DNA of 64,000 bases from Paraglaciecola mesophila. GTDB taxonomy: Bacteria; Pseudomonadota; Gammaproteobacteria; Enterobacterales; Alteromonadaceae. Below are positions 1 to 8,035 of the stretch, one piece after another. Both the position numbers and the translations under genes were made by a program. The notes under the pieces are model-generated. The model had not been told where the DNA came from and made no database searches. It saw nothing but the letters and a program-made list of their open reading frames with translations. The stretch is taken from assembly GCF_009906955.1 (NCBI RefSeq), contig NZ_CP047656.1, forward strand, positions 1,567,501-1,631,500, in the 5' to 3' direction. The stretch's first letter is position 1. Each line of letters opens with the position of its first letter.

Positions 1-124
1 CTAAGTATTACTCACCCGTCCGCCACTCGTCATCTTCTAGCAAGCTAGAAATGTTACCGTTCGACTTGCATGTGTTAGGCCTGCCGCCAGCGTTCAATCT
101 GAGCCATGATCAAACTCTTCAATT
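1..124 (-). rRNA. rrs: 16S ribosomal RNA, 5' end (partial)
   Basis: The reverse complement begins with the universal bacterial 16S start (AGAGTTTGATC then TGGCTCAG) and runs through the V1 hairpin to the conserved GTGGCGGACGGGTGAGTAA block before leaving the window at base 1. Only about 124 of roughly 1,530 bases are present. The V1 hairpin (TCTAGCTTGCTAGA) fits Alteromonadaceae. The remainder of the rrn operon lies to the left of the window. The mature 5' end is placed by analogy with E. coli and may be off by a few bases. Confidence 0.97.
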
Positions 125-199
125 AAATATTTATCGAACATGAATTTTTTTGGTAGACACTCATCAAGTGAGTGCCCACACAGATTGTCTTGTTATTAA

Positions 200-212
200 T
201 TGTTAAAGAACA
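200..212 (-). promoter_or_regulatory. rrn leader boxA antitermination site
   Basis: On the minus strand this reads TGTTCTTTAACAA, one base from the E. coli rrn leader boxA TGCTCTTTAACAA. It is followed by ACAATCTGTGTGGGCAC, the conserved leader sequence preceding 16S. It is expected to bind NusB/NusE and make the ribosomal transcript resistant to Rho. Confidence 0.85.
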
Positions 213-286
213 TTGCTACCGAAGTAGCGTGCTTCCTTAGAAGCGGCTTAAGATGCTGTCCGTGGACCCTCTCAAGCGGGAGGCGT

Positions 287-314
287 ATAATACGCTCTCA
301 ATCTTCGATGTCAA
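287..314 (-). promoter_or_regulatory. rrn promoter P2 (proximal)
   Basis: On the minus strand a perfect TTGACA (309-314) is separated by 16 bp from TATTAT (287-292), followed by ACGCCTCCCGC, a GC-rich discriminator like that of stringently controlled rRNA promoters. The stretch upstream (315-360) is almost pure A/T and could act as an UP element. Transcription should start near 280, about 155 bases before 16S. Confidence 0.8.
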
Positions 315-486
315 GGTGTTATTTTTATTTAATTTTAAATCAATTTTTGAAGTGAATCGAAAACTGAAAAATCAAACTAAACCGCCTTACATCACGCTGA
401 TTAAACACTGTTAAAAAGTCTTCAATCACCTGGAAAATCCAGTGTCGTTCCAGCTGTTTTAGCGGCTGTCCCGAAGCGAGATGCGC

Positions 487-514
487 ATTATAGAGATCCA
501 AAGTTTGATCGCAA
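487..514 (-). promoter_or_regulatory. rrn promoter P1 (distal)
   Basis: On the minus strand TTGCGA (509-514), a 16-bp spacer and a perfect TATAAT (487-492) are followed by GCGCATCTCGC, the GCGC discriminator typical of rRNA P1 promoters. It lies 200 bp upstream of the second promoter, matching the tandem P1-P2 layout of gammaproteobacterial rrn operons. Confidence 0.75.
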
Positions 515-765
515 GTGTTTATTTTAAAAAAGTGTTCGACCGTTTATTTTATGAGCAAACATACAGAGCTATCGGCTGATGGGGTGCATAACTTATATTG
601 TCGTCATTAGGCCAAATCCACGAGTGACGACTGATCGTTTGATATGTTACTTGCCGACTGCAACGTGTTCCTTAAGCAATTGCCAATTAATGTAAAGAAG
701 TGTCAACTTTATTTACATTTCAATAAACCTGAATTTCCACTTTCCCACAAAGTATATATTTATCA

Positions 766-792
766 AAATGTTACATTAAAGGTGTAATATTT
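766..792. promoter_or_regulatory. Imperfect inverted repeat, possible operator
   Basis: AAATGTTACA and TGTAATATTT flank a 7-base loop and pair at 9 of 10 positions. It lies about 275 bp upstream of the subtilase gene and far from the rrn promoters, so it could bind a regulator of the subtilase. No run of T follows, so a terminator is unlikely. Confidence 0.3.
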
Positions 793-865
793 GCTTGCCT
801 TTCGCGGTAACTTTGTTGGGCATACTTTATTGCTATCGAAGTTATTTTTTCGCTATATTTTGCCA

Positions 866-881
866 GTGTTAGCGATAACAC
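866..881. promoter_or_regulatory. Perfect palindrome GTGTTAGCGATAACAC, LacI-family-like operator
   Basis: Six-base arms GTGTTA and TAACAC flank GCGA. The form, with a central CG and TGTTA/TAACA arms, resembles operators of LacI/GalR-family repressors in Alteromonadales. It lies 185 bp upstream of the subtilase start. The binding protein is unknown. Confidence 0.4.
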
Positions 882-1065
882 GTAACAAAGTATTAATTCC
901 TTCATATATAAACAGGGAGTAAGCACATATAGCTATTTTACTTCAGGGAGTAAGAATGGCTTCAGATACCTCATGTTCCACCATACGTCCAGCGTGATTA
1001 ATTCAATTAGTCAAAGTAACAAAGCGCAGGAATAAATATAAAAATAAAGTAAATCGGAGAATCAA

Positions 1066-4000
1066 ATGAAGTTTAAGCGTTCAATTTTAGGCAGTATGAT
1101 TTCTGTAGCCATGTCAACATCGTTGGCTACAGCTGGAGAAATCAGTCAACCAGTAGATATGAGCACATTAACTGAAGGTAAATCGTCTATCACAGCAGTG
1201 AAAGGCTCCGGAATTTATATCGTTCAATTAAAAGGCGAGCCAGGTATTAGTCAGGCTCAAGCAACTGGCGAATTACTACCGAGCAACCAGTTAGTCGCTC
1301 AGGGCAATCGGTACAATGCTAAATCGCCAAGAATGCAAGCATACACAACAAAATTAAAAGCTAAGCAAGCCGAAATTAGCCGTTCAGTAGGTTCGATGGA
1401 AGTACTGCATAACTATGTGCATAGTTTTAACGGCTTCTCTGCCAAAATGACCCCCTCGCAAGCCAAGGCGTTAGAAAACAATCCGAATGTGGTAAGTGTA
1501 TTTGAAGATAGGGCTGTTGAGCCTGCTACGTCTTCCACGCCAGATTTTCTTGGCTTAACTGGCGCTAATGGACAACATACACTTGGCATTAAAGGCGATG
1601 ACGTGATCGTCGGTGTACTAGATTCAGGTATTTGGCCTGAAAACCCAAGCTTCGCAGACGATGGTAGCTATTCGGATCCCGTCGAACTAGGCTGGACTGG
1701 GGTGTGTGACACCGGCGAAGAAGCCGAAGCGAATTCATTTGAATGTAATAATAAATTGATAGGCGCTCGGTATTATAACGAGTCCTTTGCTGCAACTTAC
1801 GAGATTCAGACTGCTTTAGGTGAATTTATCTCGCCACGTGATGCAGACGGCCACGGTAGCCACACCGCGAGCACGGCCGCTGGTAATGAAAATGTTACAG
1901 CGACAATTAGAGGTAGTGATGTAACAACGGTTACAGGCATCGCTCCGCGTGCGCGCGTTGCAATGTATAAAGTATGTTGGAACGCCGATTATGTTAGCCC
2001 TGAAGGCGTGAATGAAAGAGGCTGTTTCTTTGGGGACAGTATGGCGGCGATTGATCAAGCGATTGTTGATGGTGTAGACGTTATTAACTATTCCATCGGT
2101 AATTCTGAAGACTTAACAACACCTGTATATACAGCAGGGTTGAGGGCTGCGCAGGCCGGTATCTTTTTTGCCGCGTCAGCCGGTAATGACGGTCCTGATG
2201 AAGCAACCGTGAGCAATATTGCACCTTGGTTAACAACAGTAGCTGCATCAACCCATGACGGTATTATTTACAATAGTGGCGTTGGTGTTTCTATTGATGG
2301 TGAGGAGCAAACATATGCAGCAACCGAAGCGTCCTTCGCGCCCGCTTTAAAAGAAATCGAGCCAGTAGAAGCACAGCTAGTCATCGCAGATCCCTTATTA
2401 GGCTGCTTTGATGAGCCAGACACCCCTACTCCACTTGCTAACGCCGAAGCTATTCAAGGGAAAATCGCGCTACTAAGTCGCGGAGCCTGTGCTTTCGTAG
2501 AGAAAGTCGAAAGAGCTCAACTTGCAGGTGCCGCGGGCGTCATTATTTATAATACAGAAGGCCGTCCTGCATTTGGAATGTCAGGTGATTTTCCAGCGGA
2601 GATCCCGGTAGTAGGAATTTCAGCTGCAGCAGGTGAAGCATTGAACTCCGCTATTACCGAAGGGAAAAATGTCATCGCTTTATTAAGCGCTGAAACATTT
2701 GTGGAATCACAAGAAACACCAAACTTGATTGCTGACTTCTCATCAAGAGGTGTTAACCCAAGCACTGGCGATATCATTAAACCTGATATCACAGCTCCTG
2801 GCGTTAATATTTTGGCTGCTAATAGTGAGCAACAATTCAATGGTGGTAGTCAAGGTGAAGCATTCCATTATTTAAGTGGTACATCGATGTCAGGCCCGCA
2901 TATAGCAGGCATGGGTGCTTTATTAAGAGGACAACATCCTGATTGGTCTCCTGCGCAAATTAAATCTGCATTAATGACTTCAGCGCGTCAAGACTTGATG
3001 AAAGAAGATGGTGAAACACCTGCAGATCCGTTCGACTTTGGAGCCGGACATGCCGCCCCAGTGGCAGCAATGGCACCAGGATTAACTTACGATGCTAACG
3101 TAAATGACTACCTCGCATTCATGTGTGGTCAAGGACATGAAGATTTCGTGGAGGCGCAATCGACTGAAACCTGTGACTCATTAACTGAAGCCGGTTTTTC
3201 TACTGATGCGAGTCAGCTAAATTATCCTTCAATAGCGGTAGAGTCACTATTAACTGAAGAAACAGTGAGCAGAACCTTAACTGATGTTTCTGGTTTGGGT
3301 GGCAATTATGCTGTTTCATTGGATGTTCCAGAAGGGGTTTCAGCCACGGTAAAAACCTTCGATGGAGAAGGTGTCGAAACTGAATCTAGTAATTTAGTTG
3401 TGGCTCCTAACGGTAAGGCTAGTTATACCATCACATTTGCAAAGACTGACGATTCAATTATAAATGAATGGACATTTGGTGCGATTACCTTTACAGGTGC
3501 AGACGGAACGGTAGTACGCAGCCCAATAGCGGTAAAACCTGCGCCTAGCATTGATATTGTTGTGCCGCCAAGTTTATCGCTAGATCTTAATCGAGGCCGC
3601 GCCACTTTCCCTGTGCAAATGCTGTACTCAGGAAGAACGAGCTTAGATTACACAGGACTGGTTGCACCTTTTGGTTCAGCTGGTACGGTTAGCCAAGATC
3701 CCGATCAAACCTTTTCGTTCAATGAAGCAGGATTAGGAACGCACTTCTTTACTATTCCTGAGGGCACAAAAGTCGCTCGTTTCAGTTTAGTAGACAGTTT
3801 TGTCGCTGTAGAAGGGACTGATTTAGACCTATATGTATACGCATGCACTGGAGGTTTATGTTCTCAAGTAGCGTCGTCGTTCAACGGCGGTTCAAACGAA
3901 GACATAATCTTGACCAACCCTGAACCCGCAGATTTTTATATAGCGTGGGTTCATGGCTGGAGCTTAGCGGGTGCGGAAACAACTGACTATACTATGTTAG

Positions 4001-4191
4001 GCTGGATTGCAGATCAGGCCGAATCGTCTACACGAGTGTCCGGCTCGAGTAGAGCGATTGATGGTCGATTCAACAACATTCGAATCACCACCCGAGGTCT
4101 AGATCCTAACCTTTACATGGGTGCAGTAACTTTCTATAACGAAGACGGTGCAGCCCAAGGTACGACTGTACTAGAAGTAGTACAACCATAA
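1066..4191 (+). CDS. Secreted subtilisin-like serine protease (S8 family, PA-domain subtilase)
   Basis: A 1041-residue exported protease. Residues 1-23 are a signal peptide (basic MKFKR, hydrophobic core, cleavage near TAGE). An I9-type propeptide follows to about residue 150, with a motif HNYVHSFNGFSAKM typical of the inhibitor fold. The catalytic triad is visible: Asp186 in VLDSGIW, His263 in DGHGSHTAS, and Ser607 in GTSMSGPHIAG; the oxyanion Asn lies in AASAGNDGP. A protease-associated domain is inserted between His and Ser (about 440-560, with AGAAGVIIYN). After the catalytic domain come a fibronectin-III-like domain with LNYPSIAV, as in plant cucumisin-type subtilases, and a C-terminal beta-rich region. 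Length fits large marine subtilases. It should degrade proteins outside the cell. The start is supported by a GGAG site 9 bases upstream. It stands alone, with its own terminator. Confidence 0.95.
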   Translation: MKFKRSILGSMISVAMSTSLATAGEISQPVDMSTLTEGKSSITAVKGSGIYIVQLKGEPGISQAQATGELLPSNQLVAQGNRYNAKSPRMQAYTTKLKAKQAEISRSVGSMEVLHNYVHSFNGFSAKMTPSQAKALENNPNVVSVFEDRAVEPATSSTPDFLGLTGANGQHTLGIKGDDVIVGVLDSGIWPENPSFADDGSYSDPVELGWTGVCDTGEEAEANSFECNNKLIGARYYNESFAATYEIQTALGEFISPRDADGHGSHTASTAAGNENVTATIRGSDVTTVTGIAPRARVAMYKVCWNADYVSPEGVNERGCFFGDSMAAIDQAIVDGVDVINYSIGNSEDLTTPVYTAGLRAAQAGIFFAASAGNDGPDEATVSNIAPWLTTVAASTHDGIIYNSGVGVSIDGEEQTYAATEASFAPALKEIEPVEAQLVIADPLLGCFDEPDTPTPLANAEAIQGKIALLSRGACAFVEKVERAQLAGAAGVIIYNTEGRPAFGMSGDFPAEIPVVGISAAAGEALNSAITEGKNVIALLSAETFVESQETPNLIADFSSRGVNPSTGDIIKPDITAPGVNILAANSEQQFNGGSQGEAFHYLSGTSMSGPHIAGMGALLRGQHPDWSPAQIKSALMTSARQDLMKEDGETPADPFDFGAGHAAPVAAMAPGLTYDANVNDYLAFMCGQGHEDFVEAQSTETCDSLTEAGFSTDASQLNYPSIAVESLLTEETVSRTLTDVSGLGGNYAVSLDVPEGVSATVKTFDGEGVETESSNLVVAPNGKASYTITFAKTDDSIINEWTFGAITFTGADGTVVRSPIAVKPAPSIDIVVPPSLSLDLNRGRATFPVQMLYSGRTSLDYTGLVAPFGSAGTVSQDPDQTFSFNEAGLGTHFFTIPEGTKVARFSLVDSFVAVEGTDLDLYVYACTGGLCSQVASSFNGGSNEDIILTNPEPADFYIAWVHGWSLAGAETTDYTMLGWIADQAESSTRVSGSSRAIDGRFNNIRITTRGLDPNLYMGAVTFYNEDGAAQGTTVLEVVQP

Positions 4192-4245
4192 GCATTGCCA
4201 GTCTGACCTATAGACTGCTGACGTTTAAACCTTGTTAATCATCAA

Positions 4246-4270
4246 GCCTCGCTTTACGCGAGGCTTTTTT
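4246..4270 (+). terminator. Rho-independent terminator of the subtilase gene
   Basis: Perfect 7-bp stem GCCTCGC/GCGAGGC with a 5-base loop followed by six T, 55 bases after the stop codon. Confidence 0.9.
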
Positions 4271-4628
4271 ATTACTGACCCAGTCAAAAAGTTTGTCTCT
4301 TCGCTATTTAGTTTCTGTAAAAATTAATAAAACCGCCTTCAGAAAGTTGCCACGTCAAATAACTTCACATTACGGACTTGCCTACTCTACCCCGTGAAAT
4401 TCAGGCAAACATTCTAGGGGCTTTCAAATGATGATGAATCCCTAGTTGAACAACCTTTCTATTTGAAGCTATGCGACACAGAATGAGCAAACGAGAGCGA
4501 GGTATATCGCTCGGCAATCATCATGTCATTCCACTCCCAGTATGGTTAATATGCGTTTTCTTTCGGTATTCTGCGTCCTGCAGAGGCTAACTGTGACGGG
4601 AGGTGAAAAGACGAGCGTCGACCTTATA
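4271..4628. other. Intergenic region without recognisable gene
   Basis: About 360 bases between the subtilase terminator and the repeat element. I see no ORF of coding quality, no RNA gene and no clear promoter. Confidence 0.4.
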
Positions 4629-4907
4629 ATACCAATTACATTAAATAATTGGCCTCTCAGAATTCATCCAGCGGGTTTTGAACAAGGCGTCGGTGTGTAG
4701 TAATGGTTGTTCCCTTTCAAATACCGAGAACGTAGTGCAAAACCCGCTGGGGAATTCCCTTCGGGCGAATTTTAAAAGGACTTACTCTGTGTTGCTCGAA
4801 CTCGAAAGAGCACAGGTTAGTTTTTAATAAAGGGCTATCATTCAAGCGCCTTGATTAAGTCCTTTTAAATTTTCGCTGAGTGGTAAATTATTTAATGGAA
4901 TTGGTAT
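4629..4907. repeat. MITE-like structured repeat element, full copy (279 bp)
   Basis: Non-coding element bounded by near-perfect 22-bp terminal inverted repeats: ATACCAATTACATTAAATAA at the left, and the inverse of ATACCAATTCCATTAAATAA at the right, one mismatch apart. Inside are two further inverted repeats. One pairs 4660-4680 with 4738-4757 (GAATTC plus CCAGCGGGTTTTG). The other pairs 4771-4784 with 4856-4869 (TTTAAAAGGACTTA, perfect 14 bp). A smaller hairpin (GCTC/GAGC) sits within the second. A second copy in opposite orientation begins at 63838 and, over the 163 bases visible, differs at about seven positions. No transposase is encoded, so it would need one supplied elsewhere. A target-site duplication is not clear because the flanks are A/T-rich. 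Confidence 0.85.
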
Positions 4908-5013
4908 AAATAAAAAACAGAATAAGGGTGTGCTTATTTGACATTAAGACATAGCAGATAGATGAATTTGGAATACACGATACAGTATAGGGACAATACG
5001 GTTCAACAGATAC

Positions 5014-5040
5014 AAAAAACCCGACAGAACTCATCGGGCT
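5014..5040 (-). terminator. Rho-independent terminator of the PEP-CTERM gene
   Basis: On the minus strand AGCCCGA, a loop, and TCGGGTTTTTT, lying 60 bases past the stop codon of the gene at 5099-5638. Confidence 0.8.
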
Positions 5041-5098
5041 TATTGATAATAAATATGAGCCAACTTAAATCAAAGCAGGTTCACTATTGTATGAAGCA

Positions 5099-5638
5099 TT
5101 AGTTTTTGCGGCGACGAAGACCCATAGCGAATAAGCCTAAGGTAAGGATCGCAATACCAGCAGGCGCAGGAACTCGAGCTTCACCCAATGTAGCTGCATC
5201 AGACAAGAAAACTATGTCCCCGTTAGCATCGAAAATGTCTACGAAAGTATCTCCCGGTGAAAATACATCGATAATGACCTGATAAGTCCACATATCTGCT
5301 GAATCGAGTTCCGTCACATCGAACGATAATAGTTCTATGCCCGAATTGACAGCACTGATAGAGCTAGCATCCACTACCGCTTCAAAGTCGAATACATCAA
5401 ACTCTTTGCTATCGAATAAATTCAATGACACGAAGTCGAAAATAGATACAAGTCCAGTTCCAATGTCTCTTGTGTCAAGATCAACGGTAACCTCACCTAA
5501 AGTGAAACTACCAAAAACTGGATCATCGACGATTTCTATGGATTGCGTGATTAATACTGCATTTGCGGAAAAAGAAGTAAACCCTAAGCTCGCAACTAAT
5601 AGTGCGGCTACAGCACCGAATTTTCTTATAGACATCAT
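5099..5638 (-). CDS. PEP-CTERM sorting domain protein (hypothetical surface protein)
   Basis: A 179-residue exported protein of unknown function. Residues 1-27 form a signal peptide (MMSIRKF, hydrophobic stretch, SANA cleavage site). The C-terminus is a PEP-CTERM-type tripartite signal: VPAPAG, a hydrophobic helix (IAILTLGLFAMGL) and the basic tail RRRKN. The known role of this signal is recognition and cleavage by exosortase, followed by export to the cell surface or matrix. The middle (30-150) is acidic and rich in D, V, F and S, giving a probable beta-sandwich, with no motif I recognise. It is a single gene with its own terminator. No exosortase lies in the window; the PrsT-like protein at 8036-10831 is another part of that system. 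Confidence 0.85.
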   Translation of the reverse strand: MMSIRKFGAVAALLVASLGFTSFSANAVLITQSIEIVDDPVFGSFTLGEVTVDLDTRDIGTGLVSIFDFVSLNLFDSKEFDVFDFEAVVDASSISAVNSGIELLSFDVTELDSADMWTYQVIIDVFSPGDTFVDIFDANGDIVFLSDAATLGEARVPAPAGIAILTLGLFAMGLRRRKN

Positions 5639-5807
5639 ATATTCCCATACCTTTGTAATTATTAATTAATGTGGTCAGATCGTGTGTTTGCCCAACCTAA
5701 GAAAAAACAAGCAGGTTTTACGCCAAAAATAAACATCTTAGTTTTCATAAAGTTAAAAAAGCGAACAACTCTCATGTAAAAATATCTGACAGTTTTAATC
5801 GAAAAGG

Positions 5808-5832
5808 TATCGGGTCAAATAGTGACCCGATA
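5808..5832 (-). terminator. Perfect 10-bp hairpin downstream of pssA, probable terminator
   Basis: TATCGGGTCA and TGACCCGATA flank a 5-base loop, 73 bases beyond the pssA stop codon. On the minus strand it is followed by CCTTTT, a weak T-tract, which fits termination of pssA. It is not followed by T on the plus strand. Confidence 0.5.
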
Positions 5833-5904
5833 GAATAGGGAAAAGGATAACGTGCAAGTTTCGAACACAATTTCGAACACAATGTCAAAACTGGCTCTTA
5901 TCAT

Positions 5905-6741
5905 TTATGCATTTTTGTTTGTGTCGTCTTTCACCTGAGATTCCGCTTCAGGTTGTTCTTGGCTTGAATCGCCATCAGTTGACATAAAGTCTGCATCATT
6001 TTCATCTGCATCACCTACCACATGTTCTAACTTGACTTTATCTACGCTTCTAAAAGTATTTATCGGTCCGGCGAGGGCATATAAAGCAAAAACGACAAAC
6101 AACACCAATGCAGGTTCAGTCGCAACCACAATGAAGATCAACATGATGAGTAGCAGAGCCACAAAGGGCACTTTGCCATGCCAGTTGACTTCTTTAAATG
6201 AATTGTATTTAAAGTTACTGACCATTAATAAACCGGCCAGGCTTGTCACCAAAGCGACAACAACGCCATAGTCATCCCCATTCACGTCATACTCCCCACC
6301 AACCCATACTAAACCGGCTACTAATGCGGCAGCGGCTGGGCTTGCAAGGCCTTGAAAATAACGTTTATCTGCGATACCAATTTGGGTGTTAAAGCGTGCC
6401 AGCCTTAACGCCGCTCCAGCGACATATATAAAAGCGGCTAGCCAACCTATTTTACCTAAACCGCTTAACCCCCAGTTATACGCAACTAAGGCTGGCGCCA
6501 TACCAAAAGACACCATATCGGCCATTGAATCATATTCGGCACCAAATTCACTTTGGGTGTTGGTCATGCGTGCAACACGACCATCAAGTCCGTCAAAAAT
6601 CATTGCGATAAATATCGCTACGGCGGCAGCTTCGAAGTGCCCATTCATAGAAGCAACTACAGCATAAAAGCCAGAAAATAGACCAGCAGTAGTTAATAAA
6701 TTGGGTAAAAGATAAATACCTTTACGCTTAGATTCGGGCAT
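5905..6741 (-). CDS. pssA: CDP-diacylglycerol--serine O-phosphatidyltransferase
   Basis: Makes phosphatidylserine from CDP-diacylglycerol and serine, the first step to phosphatidylethanolamine, in the inner membrane. The CDP-alcohol phosphotransferase signature is intact: D50-G-x2-D-G-x-A-R58, then G67-x3-D71-x3-D75, whose aspartates bind the metal and substrate. About seven hydrophobic segments cover residues 12-225. This is the integral-membrane type-II enzyme as in Bacillus, not the peripheral E. coli type. The last 45 residues are a highly acidic, Q/E/D-rich cytoplasmic tail not needed for the fold. It is transcribed alone; the start has AGGAG at a good spacing upstream. Confidence 0.93.
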   Translation of the reverse strand: MPESKRKGIYLLPNLLTTAGLFSGFYAVVASMNGHFEAAAVAIFIAMIFDGLDGRVARMTNTQSEFGAEYDSMADMVSFGMAPALVAYNWGLSGLGKIGWLAAFIYVAGAALRLARFNTQIGIADKRYFQGLASPAAAALVAGLVWVGGEYDVNGDDYGVVVALVTSLAGLLMVSNFKYNSFKEVNWHGKVPFVALLLIMLIFIVVATEPALVLFVVFALYALAGPINTFRSVDKVKLEHVVGDADENDADFMSTDGDSSQEQPEAESQVKDDTNKNA

Positions 6742-7118
6742 AACAGCTCCTTTGATAAAATAACGGCGTCAAGATAGCATAAACGTTTGGCGTTAGTTAT
6801 TAGGCAATTTAAAAAATAGCCAGATTAATTCGTTATTATTCTGGCTAACGCATTCCTGACGTATTAGTAAGCATACCTATTATACGTATTTCCTATATTC
6901 TCTCCTATAATAAAATGTACAATTAGCTACTTGTATATGTTTTGAGTCACGGGGCAGACTAGCTGTCTAATTTCTTTACACTCAAAATGCAAACACATCA
7001 TTGAAATAAGTAAACACTTGTATTTTAAAGGTTTATTATAATTGGCATATTTAGTGCTTAGTACAAAATATAAGAATTTGAAGAACGCTCGGCATTTTAA
7101 AAGGACTGGGAAGTAATT
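6742..7118. other. Divergent intergenic region between pssA and a PEP-CTERM gene
   Basis: A/T-rich, no ORF. A TATAAT box at 7037-7042 may belong to a promoter for the gene at 7119, but no convincing -35 box lies 16-18 bp before it. Confidence 0.4.
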
Positions 7119-7877
7119 ATGAAAAATCTATCTGTTTTGCGCAGTGCAGCGATCGCGGCATCTTTAATGACGATGTCGTTTACAAGTTTTGCGACAGACA
7201 CGACATCATGGAATTTTACAACTTATGGCACTCAATATGGATCAGGGAATTACGATGGTAATAATCTGAACTTTTCATCTGCTGATAATGATCTGACTAT
7301 AACTGCTTGGGCAGATACTAGAGATGCTAGTAACCCTGATACAATTCAGACAGCAACAGCTGCACACAACTCTCATGGGTTACTTAATTACAATCGTGAT
7401 GAGTCTAGCAACGAACATTACGTCGATAATTATGGCGAAGAAACAGACATGTTATTGTTCACATTCGATGATTTAGTCGCAATCACGGGTATTAATATTG
7501 GCTATCATTATAATGACTCTGATATATCTATAGCGGCATTTGATGAGTTACCAACTTTACAAGGCAATACGTGGGATACCGTTGCTGCTAATGCTGACTT
7601 CAAAGCGAGTTTCAATGACCTAAGTAATGGCTGGACTTCTTTGTCTAGTTCGTCAAGCTTTGAATCTAAATACTGGTTAATTGGTGCTTACAACGGTGCG
7701 TTTGGTTCTCCAGGGTGGTCGAATAATAACGATTTATTGAAAATCGCTGGCATTAAGACTATCGCAGGTTCAGGCCCAGACCCTAAACCACCAACAGATG
7801 TTGCCGAGCCTAGCTCACTAGCGGTGCTTGCCTCTTTCGGACTATTCGCTGCATGGCGTCGCCGCAAGTCTGCATAG
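7119..7877 (+). CDS. PEP-CTERM protein, XDP1-like exosortase-dependent surface protein
   Basis: A 252-residue exported protein. Residues 1-25 are a signal peptide ending SFAT. The C-terminus carries the PEP-CTERM signal: VAEPSS, a hydrophobic helix LAVLASFGLFAAW and RRRKSA. The mature part starts with WNFTTYGTQYG, and holds a LTITAWADT strand, a central NEHYVDNYGEETDMLLFTFD block and a NDSDISIAAF strand. This layout resembles the exosortase-dependent surface protein family XDP1 found in Alteromonadales, from memory and not checked. Function is unknown; it should be anchored or released at the cell surface after exosortase cleavage. It has an AAGGACTGGGAAG ribosome site region and its own terminator, and lies just before the PrsT-like gene. 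Confidence 0.85.
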   Translation: MKNLSVLRSAAIAASLMTMSFTSFATDTTSWNFTTYGTQYGSGNYDGNNLNFSSADNDLTITAWADTRDASNPDTIQTATAAHNSHGLLNYNRDESSNEHYVDNYGEETDMLLFTFDDLVAITGINIGYHYNDSDISIAAFDELPTLQGNTWDTVAANADFKASFNDLSNGWTSLSSSSSFESKYWLIGAYNGAFGSPGWSNNNDLLKIAGIKTIAGSGPDPKPPTDVAEPSSLAVLASFGLFAAWRRRKSA

Positions 7878-7895
7878 GGATATCAAGATTTTAAG

Positions 7896-7922
7896 AAACC
7901 TCACATTGTGAGGTTTTTTTTT
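7896..7922 (+). terminator. Rho-independent terminator
   Basis: Perfect 9-bp stem AAACCTCAC/GTGAGGTTT with a 3-base loop followed by a run of T, 18 bases after the stop of the PEP-CTERM gene. Confidence 0.92.
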
Positions 7923-8035
7923 GCCTAAAAATATACCTTGGTATGACCGTCATCATTGAATAACTGAGGTAATTGAGCGAAATATGCCGTAATATTTTAC
8001 GCTCTGCATTCTAAGGAAAAGAGTCAACCTAATTT

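Larger units (their letters stand above)
560..1065. other. Intergenic region between rrn promoters and subtilase
   Basis: No long ORF. It holds two palindromes (766-792 and 866-881, listed separately) and a direct repeat CAGGGAGTAAG at about 912-922 and 944-954. The second repeat is a strong ribosome-binding site placed just before a 13-codon mini-ORF (956-997) which could be a leader peptide. The subtilase itself has its own GGAG site at about 1053. Confidence 0.5.

Noticed and set aside
5337..5669. 110-codon ORF opposite the PEP-CTERM gene
   Set aside because: Antisense to a gene with a clear signal peptide and sorting signal; no domain in the translation.
5857..5880. Tandem 12-bp TTTCGAACACAA duplication near pssA
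   Set aside because: Only two copies; simple slippage is enough to explain it.
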